DNA of 64,000 nt from a bacterium (GCA_030430075.1 JAUIGN010000013.1:1-64000); one strand, 5' to 3'; shown: positions 21,201-26,000, numbered from the stretch's first letter. A program made the numbers and translations. Notes: generated by a model from the sequence alone, not told the origin.

Positions 21201-23750
21201 TTGCTGGGGGCCGTCGCTGGCTCCGGCCGCGAGCGCAATCGCCGTCGCGCTATTGGCATCCGCGGCCGATTCGGCCAGTTGGATCGTATCGTCATCAACT
21301 TTGATCACGAAGTAGCTTTGACCATCGACCAACAGGCCGGGCGGATCGGTGCCGATTGGCGTCCCGCCGTTCGTTTCATAGGTCACCTCGTCGGCCGTGG
21401 ACAAGCCATGGTCCAGCAACGAGATCGTGGAGGTTGCCAGGTTGACGACGGATTCGCCGAAATCGACCGTCCCGGTCGGATCAAACGTATTGACCCGGGC
21501 GGACGGATCGAAGGTCGCGGATCGCGAAATGGTCCGCTCGCGCTGTTGGTTGGGATCGGTGCGATAGACGAGCGGATCGCCGGTGGAAATGCCGTTGGTC
21601 GAGATGCTGATCGTGTTCTGCGCGGCATTAAGGCCCGTTGCCGGCATGAACGATCTCGCATCGGTTTCAAACGAGAGGATGTGCGCGTTGCCGACGCCTG
21701 CCGTTGTCAACGGAACGGCGATGCCGCCGGCGGCGTCTGCGGCGGTCAAGGCGAATTGAAACCTGTCGTCGTCCAGGCGAATCGCGTAGTAGGTGCCCTG
21801 GTCTGTCAACTGCGTCGCAGGCTGGTATTCGGGCGAAGCGGCCGTCGAGCCGATCGGCTGATCGTCGGCGGAGCCCACGGAGTAGCCGATCGCCTGGCCG
21901 GTAACAAACCCGTGGTCGGCAATCGTGAACCAGTTGTTGGCCGTGTCGACGGCAGTTTGGGGATCAAATACCGTTGTATCCCGCAACGTCAGAGTCTGCG
22001 TCGATGCGGGGGTCGAACCGCCATGGGCCAGATCCAGTTCCTCGGTCCGGGCAAGCTGAATCGTGTTGGCGTCGATCACGATGACGCGGAGGAACTCGCC
22101 GCTGAGTAGCCCGCCGATCGGGTCGAGCTTGATGCCGGGGTCGGCCGGGTTGCGAGCGAAATACTCGACCAACTGGCCGTCCGTGAACTCGTGGTTGGGG
22201 ATCGTGATCGTATTGTTCGTTCCGTTCACATTCGTGAGGTCGACGTCGCGCACGACGGTGGCCCCGTCCGCGTTGATCGTGCCGTCCACCGTGGCGGTCG
22301 CATCGCTGTCATCAAATCCCAGCGAGATGCTGAGACCGCCGAACCCGTCGACGTACGCCGTGGCGTTCGAACTGGCACTGTTGGTGACGGTGCCCAGGGC
22401 GGAAACATTGACATTGCCGCTGGAATCGATCGAGACTCCGGATTCGACATGCGTTGTGGCGTGCGTTTCCGTCATGCTCAGGGCGAACGACGCCACCAGC
22501 GACTTGGGATCGGCGGCAGCCGCGGCGTCGATATTGGCGGTCGTGCGGGACGAAGCCGAGGCGGTGGTGGTGGCGTCGCTCTTGACCAGGACGTGGCCCC
22601 CAGCTTGTACGCTGGTGGTGCCGGTGAGCTCGGTATCGGCGGTTCCTGAGGCATGGCTGAGCGTGGCGCTGAAGTGGCTGAGAAAGCTCTCCACGGCCGT
22701 CTTGGTCAAGGTTTCGCCGGCGACGTCCGCGGCAGTCACCGTTGCGTCGACAACGGTCGTCGATTCGATGTCGACGTTGCCCGTGCTGACAAGCTGCGAG
22801 TTATGAACTGAGACCGAGGCGTCGGAGCCGCGGATCATCGCCCCCAGGGGAATCCCCGGGAGCAGGCCGTCAAAGAAGAACTCTTCGAATGGCTTGAGTG
22901 TGAAGTTCGGTAGCCATTGCAGGCTGGTCGGCAAGACGTCGGTCAGCAACTGGTCCAGTGAGTTCTGGTCGGCGGCGTCGGCCCTGATGGCGATCGTGCT
23001 GCCTTCAATGGAAGCCCCATCCACGACAACTTCCGCTTTCAGGTTGCTGCCCCCGAATGGGCGAAGGGGGCTGGAGATGTCGCTCTTTCGTGTCGCGGTG
23101 ATCGCAATATTGTCACCGCGGATGGCGGCGGATGAATCCACGTTGATGCTGACCGTACCAACGCTGACTCCCAGCGGGGAATCTGAGAGGTAGTCGATCT
23201 TGGAAATATTCAACGTGATGTCCGACGGACCGGCGTCCGCAAGCAACGACGCCCCGGAATTGACCGTGATGGTATGGTCGGCATTCAAGGCGATTCCACC
23301 ATCCGCGACGACGCTGGCAGAGGCCGCTACGTCGACGGTTTCGGCCTCGGACAACACGACCAGCGACGCGCCGCCGATATCGGTCGATTGGAAGCTGACC
23401 GAGTCGATGCCGTCCCCGGCCGAAACGGTGACGGTTCCCGTGACCTGTGCCAGGGGAACACCCGCCTTGTTGGGATCTCCCATCAACTGGGTGGCGCCGC
23501 TTCCCGGTGTCACTCCGTCGGGAGATTCGAGCACCAGGTGCGTGCCGTCGCTGGAGATGGTCAGTTGATCGTTGGTCAACCCGCCCGTGATCGCCACGTC
23601 GCCGCCGCTGAGGGAAATGCCGGCGAGCACCAGCCGCGGTTCCAAGGATTCGATCGGCTGCAGGAAAAGTCGCCTGCGTCGACGCTCGCTTTCCCGCCTG
23701 CCCCGGCGTACAGCATTCCGGCTACTGAGGAAGCGTTGGATCAGCGACAT
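291..23750 (-). CDS. Giant LEPR-motif secreted protein with beta-solenoid, RTX, golvesin-like and metalloprotease domains (7,819 aa)
   Basis: A single uninterrupted frame starts at ATG 23750, seven bases after AGGAG. Residues 1-30 are Arg-rich and lead into ESLEPRLVLAG (LEPR at 36-39), the N-terminal motif of planctomycete LEPR-XLL surface or secreted proteins. In order follow: tandem modules ending in a VDDNTVQLA-like strand (about 500-1300); a very long Gly/Ser/Thr/Ala region with recurring VTLTA, NSVDASI and GSG patterns, typical of beta-solenoid adhesins (about 1300-3800, resuming about 4190-4560); a second module block (about 3830-4190); GGDDxxxG RTX-like calcium-binding repeats (about 5430-5650); and alternating golvesin-like and choice-of-anchor-D modules (about 5840-7600). 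Near residue 7705 lies HELGHVLGH with a later HIMAG Met-turn, matching the matrixin/metzincin zinc site. It is probably a cell-surface or secreted protein. A binding, adhesive or proteolytic role is inferred; the actual substrate cannot be read from the sequence. Confidence 0.9.
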   Translation of the reverse strand: MSLIQRFLSSRNAVRRGRRESERRRRRLFLQPIESLEPRLVLAGISLSGGDVAITGGLTNDQLTISSDGTHLVLESPDGVTPGSGATQLMGDPNKAGVPLAQVTGTVTVSAGDGIDSVSFQSTDIGGASLVVLSEAETVDVAASASVVADGGIALNADHTITVNSGASLLADAGPSDITLNISKIDYLSDSPLGVSVGTVSINVDSSAAIRGDNIAITATRKSDISSPLRPFGGSNLKAEVVVDGASIEGSTIAIRADAADQNSLDQLLTDVLPTSLQWLPNFTLKPFEEFFFDGLLPGIPLGAMIRGSDASVSVHNSQLVSTGNVDIESTTVVDATVTAADVAGETLTKTAVESFLSHFSATLSHASGTADTELTGTTSVQAGGHVLVKSDATTTASASSRTTANIDAAAAADPKSLVASFALSMTETHATTHVESGVSIDSSGNVNVSALGTVTNSASSNATAYVDGFGGLSISLGFDDSDATATVDGTINADGATVVRDVDLTNVNGTNNTITIPNHEFTDGQLVEYFARNPADPGIKLDPIGGLLSGEFLRVIVIDANTIQLARTEELDLAHGGSTPASTQTLTLRDTTVFDPQTAVDTANNWFTIADHGFVTGQAIGYSVGSADDQPIGSTAASPEYQPATQLTDQGTYYAIRLDDDRFQFALTAADAAGGIAVPLTTAGVGNAHILSFETDARSFMPATGLNAAQNTISISTNGISTGDPLVYRTDPNQQRERTISRSATFDPSARVNTFDPTGTVDFGESVVNLATSTISLLDHGLSTADEVTYETNGGTPIGTDPPGLLVDGQSYFVIKVDDDTIQLAESAADANSATAIALAAGASDGPQQLVTASGTPRTLTFDPLGTVREPVVDLVSNTILVTPLHNLVTGQRVTYSADSGTPVGGLTDNTDYFAIAVTENEVRLAASRADALAGNAIVLSSGASGMSHTLSSTQVDADNDLIISPAHGLETGQTVTYNQGDGTPIGGLNNAATYFAIRLDENTVQLAATVADAAAGTAIGLTSGGTGQQQSLDSRVFVSTIAAGLTAPVVDTTANTIQLPDHGLATGQEINYQTSAGQAIGGLANNTNYFIIRVDDNTVQLAASAPDALSGTAINLTSAGTIGTGLHVFRIIPTVDIFDRPDELIAFDPTVVPPVDTAANTILLRNHGFTTADSITYLTGGGNPIGGLSNGVEYFVIVVDDHTLRLADSAANAGAGIALPLGTGATGDRHGLERASVATENDRPISGLQDGAVYYAIVDNANTLRLSDSQQDALAAKPIDLDPSVATGTVHSLVPYGEGQGIKVFADLTAKNSVNAGASLGSQPTISNLLTKGELQTSITGIKSILNFSAAKQFASANGMFPGNKPNSAVSAAGGLAWNSFNHDVLAKVGGTAQLSSDLDIEVDANLSQKAQIVVQGNSSPGSAKKFALGAAGGLGFYDNTVRALVDDGATLDAAANVTVDSNLTYPLYVTPLTLAPFSSFFTDASGMFGFDPSKPDLINDLATTLDGKLGLSRIFNVWATSQVFTTKADNLPEFSVTASVGAVDYTNVSEAIIGDGARINQNTQNDDQVVTVEASTVMQLVNLAGILHLRLNLDGIVNAVRQGAPGNPFSFFGNKSATFGAGGSLMLQFFDNQTNAIIKDNAEVHSGDDGGLNVTANEDLSAFEFAQSGGDSGNIGISGSLSLVDQTSSTVAQLQSGAMAVGGPLTVKADNQANHVNLVGSVQLAKRLGVGVAAAVSLVDRDTLAIIGNRRTASDMSVGSAGTDIRAESITTTATNGGYVWTFGLVGALASNIPTGGGSSKQAEAGEVKATSGVGIAGDASVNVMTDNTQAYINDSGTIQTTGNVDMSADNGTLIVTAAGAGAIAIKPDGSVGGALAGSFAYNDLALTTEAFIIGANMSQAADVTLNASTDGQILAISGGLAGALAKTAVTVAGSLSWNDITNTVQTYFDGVQLDPSGAIRMTATDSRNIQADGGAAAIAASRATMGLGGAIAFGVSAGINNVVEVVKSFINNSVVAGPSSVDLQADAEPTVDAITWAGSFGGGFGASGSSGLEVSGAGAGSGNTIDNTTEALIQGGSSLSMVGAGGVALAASDTSKILANAGGVALELSLGGGSNVAVTLGAALSINEIGNNGGSVKASIDDSSVTSAGDVVLTAESTPQIEAVSVAVSLGATMGGTSAGVSIDGAGAGSGNSIRVDTGATITNNSQVTTTGTGAVSLTASDDSTISAVSPAVSLDLTATQGTSGTLTVGVAVSANEIGNSLSSNIDDSTVMSALNLELTADSTTKISSESVAVSSSLDFSSASAIALSGVGASTTNTVTNSVDASITNGSIAHAGGTADNLAVALSATDDSEISTTVVTATLGVAVGANPTGSIDIAASLATNTIGTDGNRNSVTSRIDNSIVTAAGPISVTAKSLTHIGGTTVGVSADISGTEGAALAVSGFGANTKNTVRNEVDAAITGGSRVSTTNGGTITVMAEEHDATISASATGGSGSIGVGTSGLSGTVTVGAVLTTNDVQNHVVAQVDDATVESSSDLSVQAASNLDLESLTVYVSISVSYGSTGGLAADGDGSNSTNRIQNSVAAAITGSPGAMADPGISTTGSGNILVTATDRSTITASAGGGNLAVGAGGAFGGSIAVAVVLAENDINNTLQSYVENSFLVSANDVSVSTTSTPKISATTVAVSVSGAGAPEGGAGTATAAASQASNTVRSTASAFLDQATVTAGGAVSVMTDAAQPDSDPNIQAVAPAVSVGVALTDPLDGIAFALTGAGGEADNTSTRTVNASIQNQSTVSAAGTVTVNATDTTVTEATIVDVTVGVSEFSGTVAVSLGTSSIADTVQAHVSQSNVTSLNGDLIATADASPSASTTAIPIAVAAGISVSGAGSHATSEINGSVAAFVDGQSGLTAPNGTVRVESTSSADSSANSTGVSVGIGIAVAALLTDATIGQATEAFITGGSTVDAGNLTVRADSAKAHATATTTAAAVGLISGAGGNATASVSGPVTAYVGTRAGTAPPTTPTMVTLGSGAATVEATAQETKAHADASGGAGSTSIAVSVLTPTATVEGSTTAYVGEGATVSAASLGVHAMATNLAKTESTVVGISEFSGAGVSASATDRSATTAYVGTADGETPSGQTTTVTLTTGDAVVESNLTSKATVDVNVAAAGIVASGAGTTANATMQPSVQAYLGDNTRVMTGGDVTVSSIGATQAEITSFGLSVAGGAGGAGTGATADLSPTLDVFTGSGVEIHATNVTLQVRNNAASDGTPQADPQVKIDATAGSGALIATGEGVNLQGSVSPMIENRLGAGTTVNASGAVSLMTQSNQNVDGSANSDGAAGGVAVGVTLATLVAQGSTQTHVDGTIASSGSVAITSGVTADVDAYGQANGGSLLGNGVGTNAQGTIGDDAGAPMVETYVGTTGVINSSGAVDIATTFGQTVTINAAAQGGSGAINVGTTLATGRADGFAQTYVDGTVASSASVLVATGVTASVDSTGEANGGALGGSGEGTNVQSIVGSGDDDRPMAETFVGSMGTVNSTGDIGVTSLVTSDAAATSSAINIAAVITVSSIPATATLQPVVKTHVVGGGSVSSTGGDVHFLSGNNYNPAGAGMFLADKKADVTTTNTSGSLGVDVQTTSITANAEAHVATMISSGATVSAAAGDVTVGARSSNLADASLSNGGGALIRYSGGTPTANVAGITSAEVNGDILDAVNVTVTAQASDVSNADLSQNGGGGISVTTSHANASSSPSVTATLAGHVTASGAVTFQSDSFTDADATIRNSSGGAIDIDTYSATVNVNGHAATNIMPAASIDAGTVVMLSSEHGEPVTDLSDGTFNAATQVNPAADTITFSEDHGLQTGNSVTYDDRMQTPIGGLTSGRLYDVITVDATTLELGSTFFAQVPAAGSPAGVDVDDDTITFAGPHDLEGNGQLGSDQVTYRVPTGSVPVGGLINGQTYLVNVVDSTTVRLVSTADVPDPPTNFAGTQISMNTTFNLPGHGFVLGEPVSYVAPAPAAFNSTLVDIVVSGDPPMPVSTPSADNIYLGEDLILAEDFQNGDLVIYTSDGAPITNLTSGSRYAVIYDPAKPDQIQLADPATPTVPIGLDPSGVAASVTHTLLDVEDQPIQGLTSQRTYYAANVMPNSFQLAPTLADALAGTNIVPMNPTDPGMPMNVLTGTRNTIGSRGVDLTSVGSGQQQLVLDLTSVGSGMQQLVGVGGPQGLAGAPSGDGIATASVSGSGGGVVQVSNADTTATSTPSASTTIGSNATLRGNRLELSSDSAGNVSGSSANSGGGFVSIGAANSEVSVYNTGTTMVDDGATLTAGDEIQITSKTSELASDITSTGNSGFAGVPTADANATIDYSSQVVIHDADLTATNQVTLNAMSDFSGSVTAYADGSGVGSGSFANDDDNKGLFIGNSQALTTTQLNSGATITANAVSLAANVTGMNGTVEATAKGAGLGGNSNAEANLTVNDTTNVILNSGAMIDGDQVTIESNHSGMNLSTHSDSGCDCLGGADNSNATTTYDSNSQVTGHQGAIITTEDLSVASNQNPDSIRAKESHESNGIVFGSHNETTHFNAYRNISWDATVILTGTADPQLIVDANGTVVAADDVTLNGGVFGVGDTIPVGTTIIVDDIINDMDGEATFAANIPAKQDDETPPAGVISGSQGSFEFHRTFGSVQISNASPRDLEVNEVDVYFVPDPSDAEITINVQTDNDFEFDILNDLGPTVVTIENTHPTAAPLLTLNGLIDNPIGATTITNASGDIIGTATGTVRTNILTIAAPQGNIGKTGGMIGTNRVVVQLVQSPGRLTQLNAQAPAAAPNGTTALSVQGLLRDPAITTFLPNIDLVKAGDLVDLILAEGLQQTNVSLSSVGINVFETAQVTSYPLIGSPSNAPPRTTAVEDHWPPSGGMPANPDPGLFGSGNTVIETTYTFTGQFNGGTETRRLQSGGDIRVQGCAPGGCTPANGMVNVLGNTVLTSLSSGVVNVATNGSIDLTEVVAETTNRAMRVGVIRSGTRSVRLAVPDTAASGEDLLMFDDSQVGPNGSRVDAATSVTLEVGDNVLMAGNIDSLATSSQINAGTTVVIDGDFANADPGVGTVIDLSGQITGNTSNTTMDADDLKRVVLVRGQADADIVSLTNVTAGSGTTVQTQGQDDLIQVGSRAQVDVGVNPPVGTNTGGVLHHIQALLTIDAGDGIADVLTADDSGDMQPDVGVLTFDTITCFHMMDGIKYLNVEELTITMGQANDRLDVDSTNAETESQVFGNGGDDAINVGKLAGIPLAGNSCPQVADTVDCIQGVLRVAGGPDYDTLTVNNTGQTAPRSGTLTGTTVTGLNMGPEGIEYSELEAVDVQLGQAADQFQVASTAAPQGNGNTTISAVRGGGGADMLTVSGGGGPDSPLVVYGDFTGTGTPANDTIDASAATAGIMVDGNQGDDQITGSQGGDNLAGSAGADTINGQDGTDNVLGDSGFVVDLRSRVTAIITTHEPGNDILNGQQGPDRLLGDHGILIPSAGHLLVTTAADLARIETANESVGGDDRISGGPDDDIALGGQANDTLFGNEGDDHVLGDNGRFDFGSSGLQFTPRPDDGGNDNIFGDSGNNDDPPGNDLLYDGPADDELDGGPGDDTFRLLPGNEQFADGSRDYLSDIRGSDTVDFSLAMTRSDCLAPASATDECGIMIDMDLLGFTDDAFSQLGPADRTPITQDAPQQVPQDMTIDDRVSLLRIGAFGQTDITPSPFENVIGSQFNDTFWIEALTVGGDIPQNGPPVARNVNGNPPVVGDPAVPPGDKLWFDAEGRPVLDTGLSLTAVGIGTVTYQSIETLCVFDQAPRIIDDGDDAYTQHPITAVNNISPISNWNPIYGIGYGGDYRYHLPNVPNGPYTATWTFNGLVPGKYRVSVTYPADPSHPEDGSLGTNAPFSVFDDGRLLATRAIDERLAADSFLDAGVFWQDLGIFAATSHTLTVQLSDQSNGQVMADAIRIEPVADGPSVRVLELDSQQSIQDAVSIVSMSTTIETPVTETFLIQNQGDEPLEIDAIEVAGPGAANYTVTPAITPLPTTVLPGESISFNVRLNAATANGFGPFPAEIQIFSNDMSTSVPRKPGAGVPTTDPGMDVEPFHFAIDGLVSDRLIVDDGDPDFSLVGVWQSPSTAGFQGDGLFTSANNAGNRAIWSFSGLPDGLYRVSTSYFAENGASTRSPFTVSDANGLLGSVSIDQTQTPEQLGGFPDAETFWVDLGGPYQLVGGELIVNLLDTANQPDRIVLADAVRVERVLTSVPDIRVEVDGQEVPLGGVVDFGTWFPYREVTKTFDVTNVGAGSLTISEPIDVPPGFTLVEFDGQTPTGSLTATAPTSFVLRYDNGGVGTIREPVSFADDDPNENPFQFFVTADTLQSQIVDDQDADGFVASSGFVSTGTGLSNDQGFHGEVHFANGSPGAAGESATWTFTGLTAGQEYIVSATWSPAANRATDAPFTVAGVDDAGVDDAGIDPPVDNDGQVTVAVNQQVTPDDRAVNGTQFEDLGFFTVTGTTLTVTLSNDANGQVIADAIRIEAVVSPQIVVEQNGVRLHDQQDTIEFGSASVAAGGATINRTFTIRNEGNRAMALGTPVLPVGFQIVGNYPSQIAAGGAANVVIGLSRAAAGAYAGTLQIVADEFDENPFEIELVGSILGSGTIIDNSDGLPGYTSTGFISYSGQGRDGNVQASGPGTGNSTATFTFNVTPGLYRVSATWSEYFNRATDAPYDIYDGVVSGSPQVTTTLNQQRVPDDFVDDGSNWEDVGMVRVTGSTLTVQLNNGANGDVVADAIRIEPLPMQPELAVYDSSGGKIAAGDQIDFGTLAPGASQSETFTVRNLGSSPLDLGMLQMPADFVLATPPGATTLAPYDPAGTSDETTFTVLFDPPAVGNYIGEARLPNTDSNQNPFAFYLTGAVQPAVLIVDDSDAPGLPGYVDTGFTTFTGQGYLSTVSQSLAGAGDTATWSFVVDANKSYRVSATWTPFSNRATNAPYTISGGAGGSDLTFLVNQQIAPNDRNDAGVNWEDLAVIRTVGTTLTVTLNDSANGNVIADAIRLEELPDAGPSILVSAGSASISNETGSVELASVLNDPVSQVINVVNMGTSTLTLNNGSLQSSLAGIPGLSLVGSGFGSASLGPGGATTFEIQLDAVSPGNVSGTVLFDNNDPQANPYEFSVVGTVSSPIAIIDNSDPVGPPGYEETGPWLHWSGQGVQGNVSEAVAGGAVETATWTFAVVAGGVYDVAATWTPFGNRATDAPYAIGGVTQPTTVSINQRIGPDSFQSSGTAWESLGTFTATGTNLTVTLSGSTTGNVIADAVRIEQLTDPEIRVTANGTEIVDGTGNFDFGSRFVGATGISQVFTVTNVGAAPLILQPVLVTGNFQLDTSTYPNFVVDQSLAVGASVQFEIMMETASPGSRTGTVAFGNNDADEGPFEFNLTGNVTDTMILDDGDAGYTDTGNMQVWNQGYQNDVREAVAGGTPQGASYVFNDLPAGIYRISATWTPYSNRASNATYTLNAVAATPVNQKLAPSNVAATPQGTVVQDPGSGTYFADLDNAFSFVGGTLTVGVSDMNANGNVIIDAIRVERVGPLMAPSAWSPATSVRESLNASDVAPVLRAAIDHWAEDDPRAAAKLSHVDVIIRDLPQRVLGLGSFSTPTIWLDDDAAGLGWNLRSNSDLISADFRQVDLLAVVTHELGHVLGHRDLDPNRHPHHIMAGTLHDGWSALNASHAPQPQKPSPFAGELGIVDRTAAHELFARLGQQDPAVTPLRNHRPRWEIIEADRVADEAAADTLDQFFADLDATETGVDPN
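970..6250 (-). repeat. Seven golvesin-like modules alternating with six choice-of-anchor-D (ASH-like) modules
   Basis: This is a protein-level repeat inside the giant gene. Each golvesin-like copy opens with IVDDxD or IIDNSD, carries a YRVSATW and NRATDAPY core, and closes with GNVIADAIRIE. I count seven openings. The modules between them have the form DFGxxxxG....TFTVxNxGxxxLxL, as in choice-of-anchor-D proteins; I count six. Golvesin-like domains are thought to bind carbohydrate or polymer, so the array may hold the C-terminal protease on a surface. Array length may vary between strains. Confidence 0.8.
4284..4325 (-). repeat. 15-bp tandem duplication in the giant gene
   Basis: The unit GACGCCCGCATCGTC on the plus strand occurs back-to-back nearly three times; the first copy differs at one base and the last is partial. 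In the protein it gives GVDDA-GVDDA-GIDPP inside one golvesin-like module. The period is a multiple of three, so gain or loss of units would keep the frame. Confidence 0.85.
11190..12260 (-). repeat. Second block of ~65-residue tandem modules in the giant protein
   Basis: Several modules share the pattern HGLxTGxxVTY, then PIGGLxxGxxY and a strand of the TVRLV or TTLEL kind. They are related to the larger block at 19860-22250 but sit about 2,500 residues further along, between beta-solenoid stretches. A short direct repeat, DLTSVGSGQQQLV followed by DLTSVGSGMQQLV, lies just after the block (about 11100-11185). Confidence 0.75.
19860..22250 (-). repeat. Main block of ~65-residue tandem modules in the giant protein
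   Basis: About a dozen successive modules share HGLxTGQxVTY, GGTPIGGL, YFxIxVDDNTVQLAxSxADA and AGTAIxLxxG in order, with spacing near 65 residues. Several neighbouring copies are close to identical, which suggests recent duplication or concerted evolution. I cannot assign the module to a named family. The pattern looks like small beta modules in extracellular arrays. Confidence 0.8.
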
Positions 23751-24285
23751 GGTGTGCTCCTGCTTGGTTGTTCGGTGTCGGCACAGGGTGGCGCGTGGGG
23801 ACGCCGCCGTTGTTACGTCAACGCGTCGGTGCGTCGATACGATCAGAATCCGTCAGGCAGATTCCAACTGGCGAAGATTGGCGGAACGCTGCCCTGGCGT
23901 CCGGCGAGAGATCGTGCGAGAAGTAAAAGATCGTGCGAGAAAAAACTGTCACAATCGTCGCCTTCTACCTGGCGAAGGGCATGCCCCATCGCCACGTTCG
24001 CTGAGCGAATGCGACACGGTTTGATCGCACGATACGAAGCGGCGTGCCGTGCCCGTCCGTGGATGGAGTTTGCCCGGCCCGGTCACGCCGTACCGCAGTC
24101 TACCAGCGGCACCCGGCAATTCAAGCAAAATGCCCGCATTGAACGGCGACGCACGCGGCCGGACCCTAAACGGTAACCGGCGCGGGGCCTGAAGAAATTG
24201 AAACCTGCAGCGAAACCAAGCAAGGCCCGGTCGGCACTCGTCGCGTTACCGGTTACCCCGTTGCGCCCGCGCGACGCGGTCGCCA
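23751..24285. promoter_or_regulatory. Leader region of the giant gene with paired direct repeats
   Basis: This 535-bp gap separates the sulfatase stop from the giant gene start and must hold the giant gene's promoter or carry a long cotranscript. A 14-bp direct repeat, AGATCGTGCGAGAA, occurs at 23909-23922 and 23928-23941, a 19-bp period or about two helical turns. An inverted copy of its core (TCGCACGAT) lies at 24025-24033. These sit roughly 160-280 bp upstream of the start codon and could be an activator or repressor site. An inverted repeat, GGTAACCGG at 24172-24180 and CCGGTTACC at 24249-24257, encloses a second pair (GGGCCT/AGGCCC) just after the sulfatase gene. Confidence 0.45.
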
Positions 24286-25731
24286 TCAAGAACCAGCAGG
24301 TTTGCGCCAGACGGGCCGAGCGTTGGCTGTGATCTCGTCGTCAATCTCCTGCATCCTGGCCTTGAGCCGGGCGACGATCTGCGGGTGTTCCTCGCACCGG
24401 TTCTGCTGTTCGGCCAGATCCTCTCCTAAATGAAAGAGGAAAGTCTGGGTGACCGGCTTCGCCCCTTTCGCGCGATTGCGGTTGCCGCGGGGACGTTTCT
24501 CCAGGTATTTCCAGTCGCCGGATCGAATCCCCTCCAAGACTCCATTGGCCGAATAGAACACGAATTCGTTGCGGGGCGAGCGGTCTTCGTGAAATGTCGG
24601 CGATATGTCGAATCCGTCAATCGTGTTCCCCTCGGGAAGCGGTTTCCCGGAGAGGGCGGCGATTGTCGGCAGCAGATCAATGGTCGATGTAAAGGCATTG
24701 GTGCTGGTACCCGCCGGGATCCGGCCCGGGCCCCACATCACGCAGGGGACTCGCTGCCCACCTTCAAACGTCGTTCCTTTCCCAGCACGGAGCGGATCGG
24801 CGCTGCCCCCATGGTTCTTGAATTGCAACCATGGCCCATTGTCGCTGGTGTAAATGATGTACGTGTGATCGGCAAGCCCCAGCTCGCGGACCGTATCGGC
24901 AAGGCGACCGACCTCCGCATCGATGTGCTCGATCACACATTTGTAGGCGTTCTTCGCGTCGGCATCGTAGGCATCCTCGGGCACGTAGAGCGGGATGTGG
25001 GGCATCGAGTGCGGCAGGTAGAGAAAGAACGGCTGTTCCTTGTTGGCGGTGATGAAATCGACCGCGCGATCCGTGTACCGCCGCGTAATCGTCCGCTGGT
25101 CGACCGGGAGTTCGACGATCTCCTCGTTTTGAAAAAGTGGGGTCTTCCATTTCGTGAGGCATGTCTCCTGGTCGGCCCACAGCGCATCGGACGCCATCCT
25201 CGGCTTGCCTTTGTTGTCAGGATGGTTCATGTCGTTGGAGTAGGGAATGCCGAAGTAGGAGTCAAACCCGTTCGCACGCGGCAATGTTTCCCGATGATGG
25301 CCCAGGTGCCACTTGCCGATACAGGCAGTCGCATACCCCTGCGACTTGAGATGGTCGGCAATCGTGTACTCGTCTGCATGCAACCCGTAGTTGCTCTGGG
25401 GAAACAACACATGACGATGCATGCCGACCCGCTTTGGGTAGCTGCCCGTCAAGAGGGCGGCCCGCGACGGCGAGCAAACCGAGCAGGCCGAATAAAAACT
25501 GGTGTAACGGCGCCCTTCGGCCGCCAGCCGATCGATATTCGGCGTGCGGATCCGCGGCGACCCGAAGCAGCCCAGATCGTTGTACCCCTGATCGTCCGTA
25601 AAAATGATAATGAAATTGGGCTGCGTGGCGGCCGTCACGCGTGGCAACCAGACGCCCGCCAGCACCAGGGACAGCAAGCAGTAGAAGGCGGTGTGGTGGA
25701 AACCGGACCGGCGGCTGTGGGGGAAACGCAT
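24286..25731 (-). CDS. Secreted arylsulfatase-type sulfatase
   Basis: The protein hydrolyses sulfate esters, probably on sulfated polysaccharide, in the periplasm or outside the cell. I chose ATG 25731 because it is followed directly by a signal peptide (basic start, hydrophobic residues 15-30, cleavage near VTAA); an upstream ATG at 25797 would bury it. After the signal comes NFIIIFTDDQGYNDLG with the metal-binding Asp pair (46-47). CSPSRAALLTG gives Cys86, the residue oxidised to formylglycine, in a complete C-x-P-x-R motif. GKWHLGHH and YTSDNGPW supply the other expected active-site and metal ligands. The length of 481 residues is normal for type-I sulfatases. The exact sulfated substrate cannot be read off. 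deoC lies upstream on the same strand, but a 269-bp gap argues against tight coupling. Confidence 0.93.
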   Translation of the reverse strand: MRFPHSRRSGFHHTAFYCLLSLVLAGVWLPRVTAATQPNFIIIFTDDQGYNDLGCFGSPRIRTPNIDRLAAEGRRYTSFYSACSVCSPSRAALLTGSYPKRVGMHRHVLFPQSNYGLHADEYTIADHLKSQGYATACIGKWHLGHHRETLPRANGFDSYFGIPYSNDMNHPDNKGKPRMASDALWADQETCLTKWKTPLFQNEEIVELPVDQRTITRRYTDRAVDFITANKEQPFFLYLPHSMPHIPLYVPEDAYDADAKNAYKCVIEHIDAEVGRLADTVRELGLADHTYIIYTSDNGPWLQFKNHGGSADPLRAGKGTTFEGGQRVPCVMWGPGRIPAGTSTNAFTSTIDLLPTIAALSGKPLPEGNTIDGFDISPTFHEDRSPRNEFVFYSANGVLEGIRSGDWKYLEKRPRGNRNRAKGAKPVTQTFLFHLGEDLAEQQNRCEEHPQIVARLKARMQEIDDEITANARPVWRKPAGS

Positions 25732-26000
25732 GGTGACGTGTACTCGGGTGCAAGGGCAGAAAGCGGAATCGGCCGGCCGGCGGACAAGCCCCATCATGCC
25801 GACATGCCAGTGAATGCTGGTCGAGTCTAAAAGATGTTGAACGCGGATTCAACGTTCTCCGACGGAAGTCGCCGGCAGCAGGCCACCGATCCGTGCCGAA
25901 CCGCGAAGGCGGACGAAGTGCGGCCGGACGGTTGCTGGTTCCCGCACCGCGCACGGTCGTTTTGTTGACGCAGTGAAAGGTGACGTTGGCGCCCCGTTCG

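Noticed and set aside
24172-24257. Structured RNA or riboswitch before the giant gene
   Set aside because: The nested inverted repeats are long-range with a large unpaired middle; no conserved RNA pattern was recognised.
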